Below, one piece after another: positions 16,809 through 24,649 of a stretch of DNA of 64,000 nucleotides (position 1 is its first letter; each line of letters begins with the position of its first letter). Made by a program: the position numbers and the translations under genes. The DNA is from Bin80 sp964503085 (GTDB lineage Bacteria; Bacteroidota; Rhodothermia; Rhodothermales; Bin80). Location: NCBI GenBank assembly GCA_964503085.1, contig CAZCYQ010000011.1:1-64000 (forward strand), written 5' to 3'. The notes under the pieces were generated by a model, which saw only the letters and a program-made list of their open reading frames with translations, ran no database searches and was not told where the DNA came from.

Positions 16809-17252
16809 CTACTCATCAGTTGCATCACAGTGTGCATTAACAGCAGCTGTCGCCTCGGCAACCTCTAGCTCGGCCTCCGCAACCTCTACTAGAAACGATT
16901 CCGCCTCCATCACGACAGCTTTAGCTTCGGTTTCAATAGCCTTCGACTCTTCTACGAGGCGTTTGCCTTCCTCAAGGGCAACTTTTATCTCCGCCGTGTC
17001 ACCCCTTGCAATAATATTGGGAGCCGCCGCATTGCCAGCTTTTAACTTTGCAGATGAAGCATCCATTTTTGCATGAACAACATCCAACTGCGACAGAACA
17101 ATCTCAATTTTTGCCTTGGCAACATCTAACACCTTAGTGGCCTCGGTTAGTTCTGACATAGCTACCTTACACTCAGAAGGGAATTGCATTTGTGTACAGG
17201 AAGTCATGATAAAACAAGCAAGAACAAGCATGAGGCTAGTATCTTTGGTCAT
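16809..17252 (-). CDS. Transposon passenger: Ala/Glu-rich coiled-coil lipoprotein
   Basis: 147 residues from the ATG at 17252 (MTKDTSLMLVLACF). A longer frame reaches 17405, but the internal start gives a clean signal peptide with lipobox MTSC. The mature part is almost entirely heptad-like helix rich in Ala, Glu, Lys and Val (AKAKIEIVLSQLDVVHAKMD; EAEAVVMEAES-type repeats), as in Lpp- or OmpA-spacer-like coiled coils. Function unknown; probably a periplasmic rod attached to a membrane. It ends ~50 nt upstream of the anchored-protein gene, and all three minus-strand genes may be one operon. Confidence 0.65.
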   Translation of the reverse strand: MTKDTSLMLVLACFIMTSCTQMQFPSECKVAMSELTEATKVLDVAKAKIEIVLSQLDVVHAKMDASSAKLKAGNAAAPNIIARGDTAEIKVALEEGKRLVEESKAIETEAKAVVMEAESFLVEVAEAELEVAEATAAVNAHCDATDE

Positions 17253-17667
17253 AGGCTTCCGAGTAAAGTTTGATGACAGATGCCGGGCTATGCATCCATC
17301 ACTCGGAAGGGCTCGCGCGCTGTGAAAGCGCAAGCAGATGTCCCACTTATTTGCCAGGCGGATGATCAGTCCGCACCAAACGAGGCTATTGTATTCGGCA
17401 GGCAACCCGACGTGTCGGAACCCTATCCGAGTGAAGATGCAAAAGCAATATAATACATTTCGGGTATAATATGGAACCTTTTAGCGTTCTTTATGGTAAA
17501 AGGTGATAACTTGGATAACAGCGCGGGAGCTTACAACGGGGGTCTCCTAACTCTCTGGATTAGAGTTTAAGGAATGCTTAGATTCATGACATGACCAACA
17601 TCATCGAATTCGAAAGAACGTGGAAAGAATCGTCATCTACACCATAACCCAGAACTGGTAGCAACTA

Positions 17668-17973
17668 ATGAGTAACTCAGATTTTCAGACTGCAGTACTT
17701 GAGCGGCTTGATCAGATAGATCGACGGCATAACGACTTTCAGACGAAGGTGCTTGAGCGGTTTGATCAGATAGATCAAAAGATGGATAAAGTGGATGAGC
17801 GGTTTGATCAGATAGATCAAAAGATGGATAAAGTGGATGAGCGGCTTGATCAGATAGATCAAAAGATGGCTGAAGGTCTTGAAATGCTAGCCAAGCTTTC
17901 CGTTGGTCAAGTAAAATTGAATAGGCGGATTGACAAATTAGAAGGCAGGCAATATGATCTTGCCGATCATTAA
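17668..17973 (+). CDS. Transposon passenger: repeat coiled-coil protein
   Basis: 101 residues made largely of the repeated block ERFDQIDQKMDKVD (14 residues, 42 bp in DNA), giving an uninterrupted coiled coil, then a short tail with KLSVGQVKLNRRIDKLEGR. There is no signal peptide or membrane helix. Such DUF1640/Bdr/tail-needle-like coiled coils are common on phages and mobile elements and usually oligomerise; no specific function follows. A TATAAT-like hexamer near 17466 (GGGTATAATATGG) may be its promoter, about 200 nt upstream. Confidence 0.65.
   Translation: MSNSDFQTAVLERLDQIDRRHNDFQTKVLERFDQIDQKMDKVDERFDQIDQKMDKVDERLDQIDQKMAEGLEMLAKLSVGQVKLNRRIDKLEGRQYDLADH
17701..17869 (+). repeat. 42-bp tandem repeat within the coiled-coil gene
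   Basis: Two full 42-bp units at 17755-17796 and 17797-17838 (identical), a third partial unit from 17839 and a partial one from 17701; each starts GAGCGG and contains GATCAGATAGATC. Expected to vary in copy number by slippage. Confidence 0.9.
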
Positions 17974-18009
17974 GACCTTGGCAAGTTTCTGCTTACCTTA
18001 ACCACGATC

Positions 18010-18156
18010 ATGGAACCGATGAAGACCGCCAAGAAGAAACGTCTGGATCCTGTCTCAAAAAACCCTATTCCAAAAGACATTGATGCCCGAGCAAAGCTTC
18101 TCGCTAAAGCCATCTTAGAAATGCCTCGCAAATCTCGTAAAAAAAAGGTTGCGTAA
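18010..18156 (+). CDS. Transposon passenger: 48-residue basic peptide
   Basis: Starts MEPMKTAKKKRLDPVSK and ends MPRKSRKKKVA. It is Lys/Arg-rich at both ends with a helical middle (DIDARAKLLAKAILEM), like small nucleic-acid-binding or antitoxin-type peptides. Its last codons and stop lie inside the right inverted repeat, so this frame and the transposon end evolve together. It lies 36 nt after the coiled-coil gene, same strand. Confidence 0.5.
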   Translation: MEPMKTAKKKRLDPVSKNPIPKDIDARAKLLAKAILEMPRKSRKKKVA

Positions 18157-18173
18157 ACAAGTATATAATTCCC
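18143..18173 (-). repeat. Right terminal inverted repeat of the IS1595-family transposon
   Basis: 31 bp, inverse of 13973-14003 with one mismatch. Confidence 0.93.
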
Positions 18174-18181
18174 CGTTGAAG
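18174..18181. repeat. Target-site duplication, right copy (CGTTGAAG)
   Basis: Exact copy of 13965-13972. Confidence 0.93.
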
Positions 18182-18668
18182 ACCCTTCGTACGTATTACA
18201 GCAAAATCTGCTCCTAGGATGGCATGGACTAATCCACACCTGTTGGGAACACAGTCTTGTTTGCGTAACAATGTGAGGACACCCCTTATGGGGCCGCTTA
18301 TTAGGTGAGGCCTATATAAAGTTCCCCTATATGTCGCTCAGCGCACTGATGCAAAATACAGGCTCAAGAATGCTTACAACTCTAAAAAGATAAACCGATC
18401 TCTGTCGAAGAGGGGATGCCCCAACTATTGTGGATTCTCTTCGCCAAACTTGCGTCGGACCGGGTGAACCACATTCAAATCCAGAACGGATACGAAGAAC
18501 TGCCGCTATTGAACTGGAAACATCCCAGATACAGCTGAATGCACACTCCAGCAACGGCTTTTCGGCAAATGTCAAATATATTTTTTCTTTGTAGATGCGG
18601 AAGCGCTTACAATTTGAACTAAGTCATTTTAGGGCGTAAACGCGCTTTTCACGAACTTTCGCATTCAG
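18182..18668. other. Intergenic region, right flank of the transposon
   Basis: Nothing firmly assignable. A plus-strand frame closing at the TAG near 18594 reads SNPERIRRTAAIELETSQIQ in its middle and looks protein-like, but has no convincing start; it may be a gene remnant. Before insertion, the left part of this region would have been the upstream sequence of the AbiJ-like gene. Confidence 0.35.
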
Positions 18669-18968
18669 ATGGTACTTAAAAAACTCAGTCCCAAAGGACG
18701 CTCGATCCGTGTTACCTTTGAGCTCCCCCTGGAACAGGCCCAGAACAGCGTCAGTATTGCCGGCAGCTTCAACAATTGGGATACGGCCAAACATCCCATG
18801 AAACGTGATTCCCGCAAAGGGGTCTGGACCCGTGCACTGTCATTCAAGCCGGGTACCAAAGTGGAATTCCGCTACTTCGTTGACGGACGCGAATGGCACA
18901 ACGAGCCCCAGGCCGATGGGTCCGCGCCCAATCCCCATTTCTCGGAAAACAGCGTGCTGGCGCTCTAA
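18669..18968 (+). CDS. Small CBM48/glycogen-binding-like protein
   Basis: 99 residues, essentially one early-set immunoglobulin-like domain: VTFELPLEQAQNSVSIAGSFNNW followed by aromatic and Gly positions (WTRALSFKPGTKVEFRYFVDG, EWHNEPQADG) typical of isoamylase N-terminal/AMPK-beta carbohydrate-binding modules. Stand-alone forms are common in Bacteroidota-like genomes, perhaps binding alpha-glucan. There is no signal peptide. It converges with spmB, whose stop lies 4 nt inside the end of this gene. Confidence 0.75.
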   Translation: MVLKKLSPKGRSIRVTFELPLEQAQNSVSIAGSFNNWDTAKHPMKRDSRKGVWTRALSFKPGTKVEFRYFVDGREWHNEPQADGSAPNPHFSENSVLAL

Positions 18969-19507
18969 CCGAAGAGTAACAGGACGACGTAAACGGCAGC
19001 CAGCATTGCAAAGGTGTCTGCGATAAGCCCCGCAGGTACGGCATGGCGTGTCTTACGGATATTGACAGCACCGAAGTAGACGGCGATCACATAAAACGTG
19101 GTTTCCGTCGAGCCAAACATGGTTGCAGCCATTTTGACGAAGATTGAATCTTCGCCAAACTGGTTGATCATATCCAGGATTATGCCGACCGAACCGGATC
19201 CGGTGAGCGGACGCACAATACCCATCGGGATAACCTCTGCAGGGATGCCGATCATCCCCACAACCGGTCGCAGGAGATCGGTCAGAAAGTCCATCGCACC
19301 GCTTGCGCGAAACATACCAATCGCAAACAGAATTGCGATTACATAGGGAATAATCATTACGGCCACATTGAAGCCCTCTTTGGCGCCCTCTACAAATACT
19401 TCGTAGACCCGCACCTTGCGGATCATTCCGTAGAGCGGAAAACCCACCAGAATAGCCGGCAGAACCAGTGCGGATGCGTAGTCAAGGAATACCTGCAGTA
19501 TGTTCAT
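18965..19507 (-). CDS. spmB: Spore maturation protein B-like membrane protein
   Basis: 180 residues, polytopic, with the nucleoside-recognition/gate domain pattern (EGFNVAVMIIPYVIAILFAIG, LTGSGSVGIILDMINQFG, FGSTETTFYVIAVYFGA). SpmB pairs with SpmA; the pair is widespread in non-sporulating bacteria, where its role is unclear. Its ATG overlaps the spmA stop by 4 nt. Confidence 0.85.
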   Translation of the reverse strand: MNILQVFLDYASALVLPAILVGFPLYGMIRKVRVYEVFVEGAKEGFNVAVMIIPYVIAILFAIGMFRASGAMDFLTDLLRPVVGMIGIPAEVIPMGIVRPLTGSGSVGIILDMINQFGEDSIFVKMAATMFGSTETTFYVIAVYFGAVNIRKTRHAVPAGLIADTFAMLAAVYVVLLLFG

Positions 19508-20448
19508 GATGTAACCTCACGATAACGTTTGAGCCGACCCAGCAGTTTTACGGCTGTAATGCCCACGACCAGAGAAAGCCCGGTCGTGATCAAGATTGAA
19601 AAGAACAGTTGATTGATTTGTAGTCCCATTATTGCTACCAAGGTCACCGGCGGCATGATCTGTACGCTGGCAGTATTCATGGTCAGCAGCATAACCATTG
19701 GGTCTGTGGCGGTGTCCTCGGTTTTGTTGAGCGTCTGGAGTTCCTGCATTGCCTTAATACCGAGAGGGGTTGCTGCGTTGCCCATCCCGAGCATATTGGC
19801 AGACAGATTTAGCACAATCATTCCCAGTGCTGGATGGTCTTTGGGGACTTTCGGAAATAGAGGGCGGATGAGCGGCTGCGTAACTCGGACCAGTGCCTGC
19901 AGCATACCCGAGGCTTCCGCAATCTTTAAGAGTCCCATCCAAAGCCCCAGTCCTCCGATGAGTCCAAGGGCCAGGGTAACTGCTGTTTCTGCGAAGCTCA
20001 GTGCGGCGGCAGCAATAGCATTCATTTTGACCCAGCGTACCGGGGCAAAAGTGACAGCTGTTCGCCATTCGGGACCAATAGGGGTACCCTGCAGCGCGCC
20101 CCTGCAATCGTCCTGACCCGTTTCGCTGCAAATCGTTGCCAGGGGTTCGGGAAGCGAGCCCCCCTCTGCAAACCGGATCTCCCGTCCCGCAGAAGTTTGT
20201 AGCAGTATTCCTTCCCAGGAACTGCCGATCATTGAACTGTCACCGTAATGGGCAACGAGGTCGCTGTCCGAAATCTCCAATCTCAGGGGTTGCCGACGGG
20301 CAGTGGGCGCGTACTCTTCTTCAAAGACGACCGTCACGGGCAAAGGTGCCTCGTTGCGGTAGGTGTCTCGGGCAAAGTCATTGATGTCGCTAGTGAGCGC
20401 AAACACGAGACTCAAAACGATCAGACCGCCCCAGATATAGTTCAGCAT
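19504..20448 (-). CDS. spmA: Spore maturation protein A-like, nucleoside recognition domain
   Basis: About 314 residues from the ATG at 20448 (MLNYIWGGLIVLSLV); the frame is open to 20496, but the later start places the first membrane helix correctly and clears the cytochrome gene. It carries a periplasmic insert (~30-120) and then the gate domain (MGLLKIAEASGMLQALV, LNLSANMLGMGNAATPLG, MNTASVQIMPPV). SpmA and SpmB together form one split membrane protein; transport of small molecules is suspected but not proven. Confidence 0.85.
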   Translation of the reverse strand: MLNYIWGGLIVLSLVFALTSDINDFARDTYRNEAPLPVTVVFEEEYAPTARRQPLRLEISDSDLVAHYGDSSMIGSSWEGILLQTSAGREIRFAEGGSLPEPLATICSETGQDDCRGALQGTPIGPEWRTAVTFAPVRWVKMNAIAAAALSFAETAVTLALGLIGGLGLWMGLLKIAEASGMLQALVRVTQPLIRPLFPKVPKDHPALGMIVLNLSANMLGMGNAATPLGIKAMQELQTLNKTEDTATDPMVMLLTMNTASVQIMPPVTLVAIMGLQINQLFFSILITTGLSLVVGITAVKLLGRLKRYREVTS

Positions 20449-20464
20449 GTGATATAAGGTTTGA

Positions 20465-20839
20465 TCATTGAGTGGGACTAGTTTCAGGTGCAACAAGTAA
20501 AATTTCGTCCATATTGCACATGGTTAGCATTTTGTTTGGCTCGACCAGGCTTGCGCGATACAGAAGCCATGCGGTCACATTCAAGTAGTCTTCATTGGAT
20601 AGTATGCCTCCTGCTTCGTAGGGCATTTGCTGTTGATTGTACGCGTACAGTCGAGCAGCATTAAGCCGGGAAGCAAGGATCGCGGGCGTCAGCCTGGGTC
20701 CGGTTCCCGGGGCTTCATGACAGCTTTGGCAGTAGGTGGCATAGACGGTCTCTCCCAAAGCTCGTTGTGTTTCCGGGTTGGGGCGTGTACAGGCAGATAC
20801 AACTAGTAATACTCCAACGAACCTGAATGTTGTGTGCAT
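20465..20839 (-). CDS. Small c-type cytochrome lipoprotein, electron acceptor for the sulfite dehydrogenase
   Basis: 124 residues with signal peptide and lipobox VSAC. Haem motif CQSCH (Cys37, Cys40, His41) and a probable axial Met72 in QQMPYEAGG define one class I haem. Its ATG overlaps the stop of the molybdopterin sulfite dehydrogenase by 1 nt (TAATG), the classic catalytic-subunit/cytochrome pairing of SorAB and SoxCD, so it most likely takes electrons from that enzyme in the periplasm. Unusually it has a Cys-containing C-terminal tail (MCNMDE). Confidence 0.85.
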   Translation of the reverse strand: MHTTFRFVGVLLVVSACTRPNPETQRALGETVYATYCQSCHEAPGTGPRLTPAILASRLNAARLYAYNQQQMPYEAGGILSNEDYLNVTAWLLYRASLVEPNKMLTMCNMDEILLVAPETSPTQ

Positions 20840-21981
20840 TATCCCACAACCTGAATGGGATGAGGCAACCGCATATTGAAGAGGTAGCCTTTCTGATTGA
20901 ACGGGATCGTCTCCGGTTGTTCGGCCCCCAGCGTGTCAACAGCTGAAGTAATCAGCGTATGTCGGCCAGGAGTTGCCTCCCAGTTGAATTCAAATCTGGT
21001 CCAGCCATAACGCATGCGTGGCTCTAGGAGCTGCGCATCCTCCCAGGTGTTACCCCCGTCAGCACTCCAGCGAACCTGTTCAATCGGGCCATCCGGGCCA
21101 TAGGCATACCCGTAGATGCGATATAGCCCGGCTTGTAGCGTGGCTGGCCAGGGGAGTGCCAGAGCACTTTTGAGGGATTGTTTATTGGCAATCTGTCCGA
21201 GAGCTTCCCCCTCAGGCGAGTAATCGTCCCCAATCAGTACATAAGACGAAGTATTGTTGCGACTCCATATTTCTGCATTTGATACTTCAATGCGTCCGAG
21301 CCATTTGACACTGCTGCTGCCGACCCACCCGGGTACCAATGCGCGCACCGGGGCGCCATGATCTTTGGGAAGTAGCTCTCCGTTCATACGCAGCACAAGA
21401 AGTGTATCTGGATCCATTGCCTTCTCTACCGGCAGGGGTCTCCTGAATCCCCCCTCTGGTGCACCTTGATCCATACCAATGAGCTGAACTGCGACGGCAG
21501 ACTCCTGGATCCCGGCAGCTCGAAGCACCTCAAGGAGCGGAACACCTGTCCACTCAGCCATTCCGACGGCACCACGTCCCCACTGGGTACCAGTTGCTGC
21601 CTGGTTAAGTAGTTTACTGAAATAAGCACGTTGATTGCCTCCGCACTCCAGATAGGCAAAAACGGTACGGCTCGGCATCGAACGCAGATCATTGTAAGTC
21701 AGGCTCAATGGGCGCTCAATGCCATCACCCCCCACAACAAGACGATAGGTATCTAACGGTAGATCAAGGCTTACATCATTATTGCGTACAAAAAACTGAT
21801 CTACCGGAGTTATAAAACTTTCCTGATCCTCGAGTTTTGATTCCAGGTTGGCTCTGCCGTGCTGGATAAAGGGCTCCGGGTCTTTGAAGTATCCATCCGG
21901 TACACGCTCTGTATTGGCACAGCCCCCGAGAAGACCTGCCGAACCCAGAGTTTTCAGGAATTTTCTGCGATCACTGGACAT
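20839..21981 (-). CDS. Sulfite dehydrogenase, molybdopterin subunit (SorA/SoxC-like), Tat-exported
   Basis: About 380 residues from ATG 21981 (an ATG at 21996 is in frame). The Tat signal SDRRKFLKTLGSAG is followed by GLLGGC, a possible lipobox. Sulfite-oxidase fold: the molybdenum-ligating cysteine lies in AYLECGGNQR (Cys118 counted from the 21996 start), VGMAEWTGVPL and VPGWVGSSSVKWLGRI are typical cofactor and substrate segments, and a C-terminal dimerisation Ig-like domain follows (YGYAYGPDGPIEQVRWSADG). It oxidises sulfite to sulfate in the periplasm, feeding the adjacent cytochrome c. The 5' end overlaps the uvrC 3' end. Confidence 0.88.
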   Translation of the reverse strand: MSSDRRKFLKTLGSAGLLGGCANTERVPDGYFKDPEPFIQHGRANLESKLEDQESFITPVDQFFVRNNDVSLDLPLDTYRLVVGGDGIERPLSLTYNDLRSMPSRTVFAYLECGGNQRAYFSKLLNQAATGTQWGRGAVGMAEWTGVPLLEVLRAAGIQESAVAVQLIGMDQGAPEGGFRRPLPVEKAMDPDTLLVLRMNGELLPKDHGAPVRALVPGWVGSSSVKWLGRIEVSNAEIWSRNNTSSYVLIGDDYSPEGEALGQIANKQSLKSALALPWPATLQAGLYRIYGYAYGPDGPIEQVRWSADGGNTWEDAQLLEPRMRYGWTRFEFNWEATPGRHTLITSAVDTLGAEQPETIPFNQKGYLFNMRLPHPIQVVG

Positions 21982-23839
21982 TGGTCTGGTTTGCAAAATG
22001 TTCTTGAATACGTTTTGCCACGGACTGGCCTACGACATCCTGCAGCACCCCTTGGTTGGCTTTTTTGACGTTTCGAACCGAGCCAAACGCTTTAATGAGT
22101 TTTTGAACTGTTTTGGTACCTACTCCCGGAATGTTTAGTAACTCTGAATGGAGAAGCCGGCTTTTGCGTTGCTTGCGCTGAAGGTTGATTGCAAATCGAT
22201 GTGCCTCATCTCGAACACGTTGAATCAATTGTAACGATGCGCTCTGCTTTGCAATATGATAGGCATCTTTATCCTCTGGAAAATATACTTCTTCCAACCG
22301 CTTGGACAAGCCTATGATCGGGAATTTACCGTAGATTTCGGTCTGTTTGAGTGCCTTGACCGCACTGGAGAGTTGTCCTTTACCCCCATCCACTACAACC
22401 AGATCTGGCCAGGGCCCGTCCTCATTCCGAATGCGCCGGAATCTTCGCCGAACAACTTCCTCCATTGAAAGAAAGTCGTCCGGTTTGCCGTCCGGCACAC
22501 CACGAATCTTGTAGCTGCGGTAGTCGCTTTTCCGTGGTCGCCCGTTATGAAAGACTATACAGGATGCGACCGTGCCCGTACCACCCAGATGGGATATATC
22601 AAAACATTCGATTCGACGAGGCAGCTTTCGCAGTCGCAGATCATTTTGCAGGGCCTGCACTGCAAAAGGGATGCGATCTTCGCCGCGCCTCATTAAGGCC
22701 AGTTTGTATTCTCCAAGCAAGAGTTCAGCATTGGCTTGTACCATTCGCATAAGCTCCGCTTTTTGCCCGCGCTGAGGCATATGCAGGACCACCTTCTTGC
22801 CCCGCTGCCCGGTCAGGAAGGTGGTCAGGGCCTCAGGTTCAGTCACCGATGTACCAAGAAAAACCTGGTCCGGGAAGAATGCACTCTGCGTGTAGTAATG
22901 TTCAAGATACCGCTGCATCAAAACGGGGTCATCATATCCCTCAATCTGACGGATAATCTTGTGTTCACGCCCGATAATCTTACCCTCTCTGACCTTGAAA
23001 CAGACCGCTACGGCAGCGTTCTCTTCGCGTGCAGTAGCGAGGGCAAACAGGTCCCGGTCAACCAGTTCTGTGGTTACCACCTTCTGGCGTTGCGCGTACT
23101 TCTCCACTGCGCTGATCTGATTGCGCAGACGGGCAGCCTCTTCGTACTGTTGTCGAGAGCTGGCCCGCTGCATGGCTTCCACAAGTACCTTCTTTAGTGC
23201 TCCTGTATGGCCTTTCAAAAGCGTTTCTATCTGGCTGATGGTACCTTCGTAGGATTCGGAAGACTGATTGCCTATACAGGGACCTGCACATTTCTGGATA
23301 TGAAACTCCAGACAGACCTGGTATTTGCCACGCAAGATCGGCTCCGGTGATAAATCCAGAGAGCACGTACGAATCTTGAATATTGATCTGATGGCTCCCA
23401 AGGCACGTTTCATGTTCGAAACGTCAGTGTATGGGCCAAAGTACTTGGACCCATCTTTTACAACGCGGCGGGTCGGGAAAATACGGGGAAAAGGTTCGTT
23501 TTTAATGCAGATGTAGGGATAAGTCTTGTCGTCCCGAAGATTGATATTGTAGCGCGGACGACGTTCCTTGATGAGATTATTCTCAAGTATGAGGGCCTCT
23601 GCCTCGTTATCGGTTACGATGACCTGCACATCAACGGTCTTGGCAATCATAATCCGCAGGCGTCCGTAAAGGTGCTTGTCCTTGCGGAAGTATGACCTGA
23701 CGCGGCTGCGAATATTCTTTGCTTTACCAATGTAGAGTGGACTTTCATTTTTGTCCAGAAACTGATAGACTCCGCACCCTGTAGGCAGCACAGCTACTTT
23801 TTCCAATAGCCCCTCTTTGTTGTTTGAGGATTCACTCAT
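21971..23839 (-). CDS. uvrC: Excinuclease ABC subunit C
   Basis: 622 residues. N-terminal GIY-YIG nuclease (GVYQFLDKNESPLYIGKAKN), UVR motif near 205-235 (QQYEEAARLRNQISAVEKYA), RNase H-like second nuclease (ECFDISHLGGTGTVASCIVF), and C-terminal helix-hairpin-helix (LLNIPGVGTKTVQKLIKAFG). It makes both incisions in nucleotide-excision repair after UvrA/UvrB damage recognition. The start overlaps the epimerase stop by 8 nt. uvrA is 26 kb away in the same window; uvrB is not present. Confidence 0.97.
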   Translation of the reverse strand: MSESSNNKEGLLEKVAVLPTGCGVYQFLDKNESPLYIGKAKNIRSRVRSYFRKDKHLYGRLRIMIAKTVDVQVIVTDNEAEALILENNLIKERRPRYNINLRDDKTYPYICIKNEPFPRIFPTRRVVKDGSKYFGPYTDVSNMKRALGAIRSIFKIRTCSLDLSPEPILRGKYQVCLEFHIQKCAGPCIGNQSSESYEGTISQIETLLKGHTGALKKVLVEAMQRASSRQQYEEAARLRNQISAVEKYAQRQKVVTTELVDRDLFALATAREENAAVAVCFKVREGKIIGREHKIIRQIEGYDDPVLMQRYLEHYYTQSAFFPDQVFLGTSVTEPEALTTFLTGQRGKKVVLHMPQRGQKAELMRMVQANAELLLGEYKLALMRRGEDRIPFAVQALQNDLRLRKLPRRIECFDISHLGGTGTVASCIVFHNGRPRKSDYRSYKIRGVPDGKPDDFLSMEEVVRRRFRRIRNEDGPWPDLVVVDGGKGQLSSAVKALKQTEIYGKFPIIGLSKRLEEVYFPEDKDAYHIAKQSASLQLIQRVRDEAHRFAINLQRKQRKSRLLHSELLNIPGVGTKTVQKLIKAFGSVRNVKKANQGVLQDVVGQSVAKRIQEHFANQTNVQ

Positions 23840-24581
23840 CTTCCACTGATGCCCAGAACTCCAGCAAAATTGCAGGCAGGTGTTTGAGCTGCAAGTTTTC
23901 GGGGAGAATTACCAATTGAGCTTCGGGCCATTGCAATTGCAACCGCTGCGCATAATATGCGTCCTTGCTGACCTCACTAATCAAAGTTGGTACCCGCGGA
24001 GCATCGGTCTCTCCCCGAGATAACACCAACGAAGTGTTATGTACAACGAGGCTCTTACATACTTTGGGTAGAACTTTACAGGCGACAACATGCCCGGATG
24101 ATTGTTGGGCAGGGGGACGGCAGTAGCCCGTTTTATGCATGATCTCCTCCAGTTCTGCACAATGCTCAAATAATACAGCATACTGCTTCGCGGATTGACA
24201 GAATTCTACCAAGAATCCATGGGTATCTCTTGGGTGCAGAAAAAAGATACGTTTCCCGGAAGCTCCCGGAACAGGGCCTTTGGTCAGCGGCTGGAAACCC
24301 GCCGCACGCATGCGGTCAAAATGTGCTTGCACATCGGCTACCCTGAACGCAATGTGGTGGAGCCCCTCACCTCGTTTTGCCAGGTACTTGGCTACTGCGG
24401 ATTCTGCCACCAGAGCTTCAAGTGTTTCCAAACTTGTACCGGATCCATAAAATCGGACGCGCACGCCCTGCCTGTCTACATCCTCCGGCAAGGCAGGTGC
24501 TGAATCGGCAAGCTTCATGAGCAACCTTTCCACTGCCGTGCCATCATTTACAGCTATGCCAATGTGGTCTACGTGCAACAT
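23832..24581 (-). CDS. Methylmalonyl-CoA epimerase-like, with long C-terminal extension
   Basis: 249 residues. The first ~135 form a VOC-fold epimerase: LHVDHIGIAVNDG (metal His), GEGLHHIAFRVADVQ (second His), and GKRIFFLHPRDTHGFLVEFCQ with the final Glu/His positions. It would interconvert (R)- and (S)-methylmalonyl-CoA in propionate metabolism. Ordinary epimerases stop at ~135-140 residues; here another ~110 unrecognised residues follow, Cys-rich at first and ending LLEFWASVEDE. They may be a fused accessory domain or a degenerate one. It is the first gene of the run through uvrC to spmB. Confidence 0.8.
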   Translation of the reverse strand: MLHVDHIGIAVNDGTAVERLLMKLADSAPALPEDVDRQGVRVRFYGSGTSLETLEALVAESAVAKYLAKRGEGLHHIAFRVADVQAHFDRMRAAGFQPLTKGPVPGASGKRIFFLHPRDTHGFLVEFCQSAKQYAVLFEHCAELEEIMHKTGYCRPPAQQSSGHVVACKVLPKVCKSLVVHNTSLVLSRGETDAPRVPTLISEVSKDAYYAQRLQLQWPEAQLVILPENLQLKHLPAILLEFWASVEDE

Positions 24582-24649
24582 GAGTGTTCGCGAATAAACA
24601 GGTATACAACTTAACGCGTGAAGTGTAACACTTTGCGTCCCAACCGGAT

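Larger units (their letters stand above)
13973..18173 (+). mobile_element. IS1595-family passenger-carrying transposon, 4201 bp, intact ends
   Basis: Bounded by 31-bp terminal inverted repeats (13973-14003 and 18143-18173, one mismatch) that begin GGGAATTATATACTTG, and flanked by an exact 8-bp duplication CGTTGAAG. It carries an ISXO2/IS1595-type transposase at the left end and at least seven further reading frames: a soluble helical protein, a one-TM peptide, a secreted HNH-like nuclease, a membrane-anchored protein, a coiled-coil lipoprotein, a repeat coiled-coil protein and a basic 48-residue peptide. The interior is visibly A+T-richer than the flanking chromosome. A typical IS1595 element is ~1 kb, so three quarters of this one is cargo. 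The nearly identical ends and exact duplication suggest recent insertion. Confidence 0.92.
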
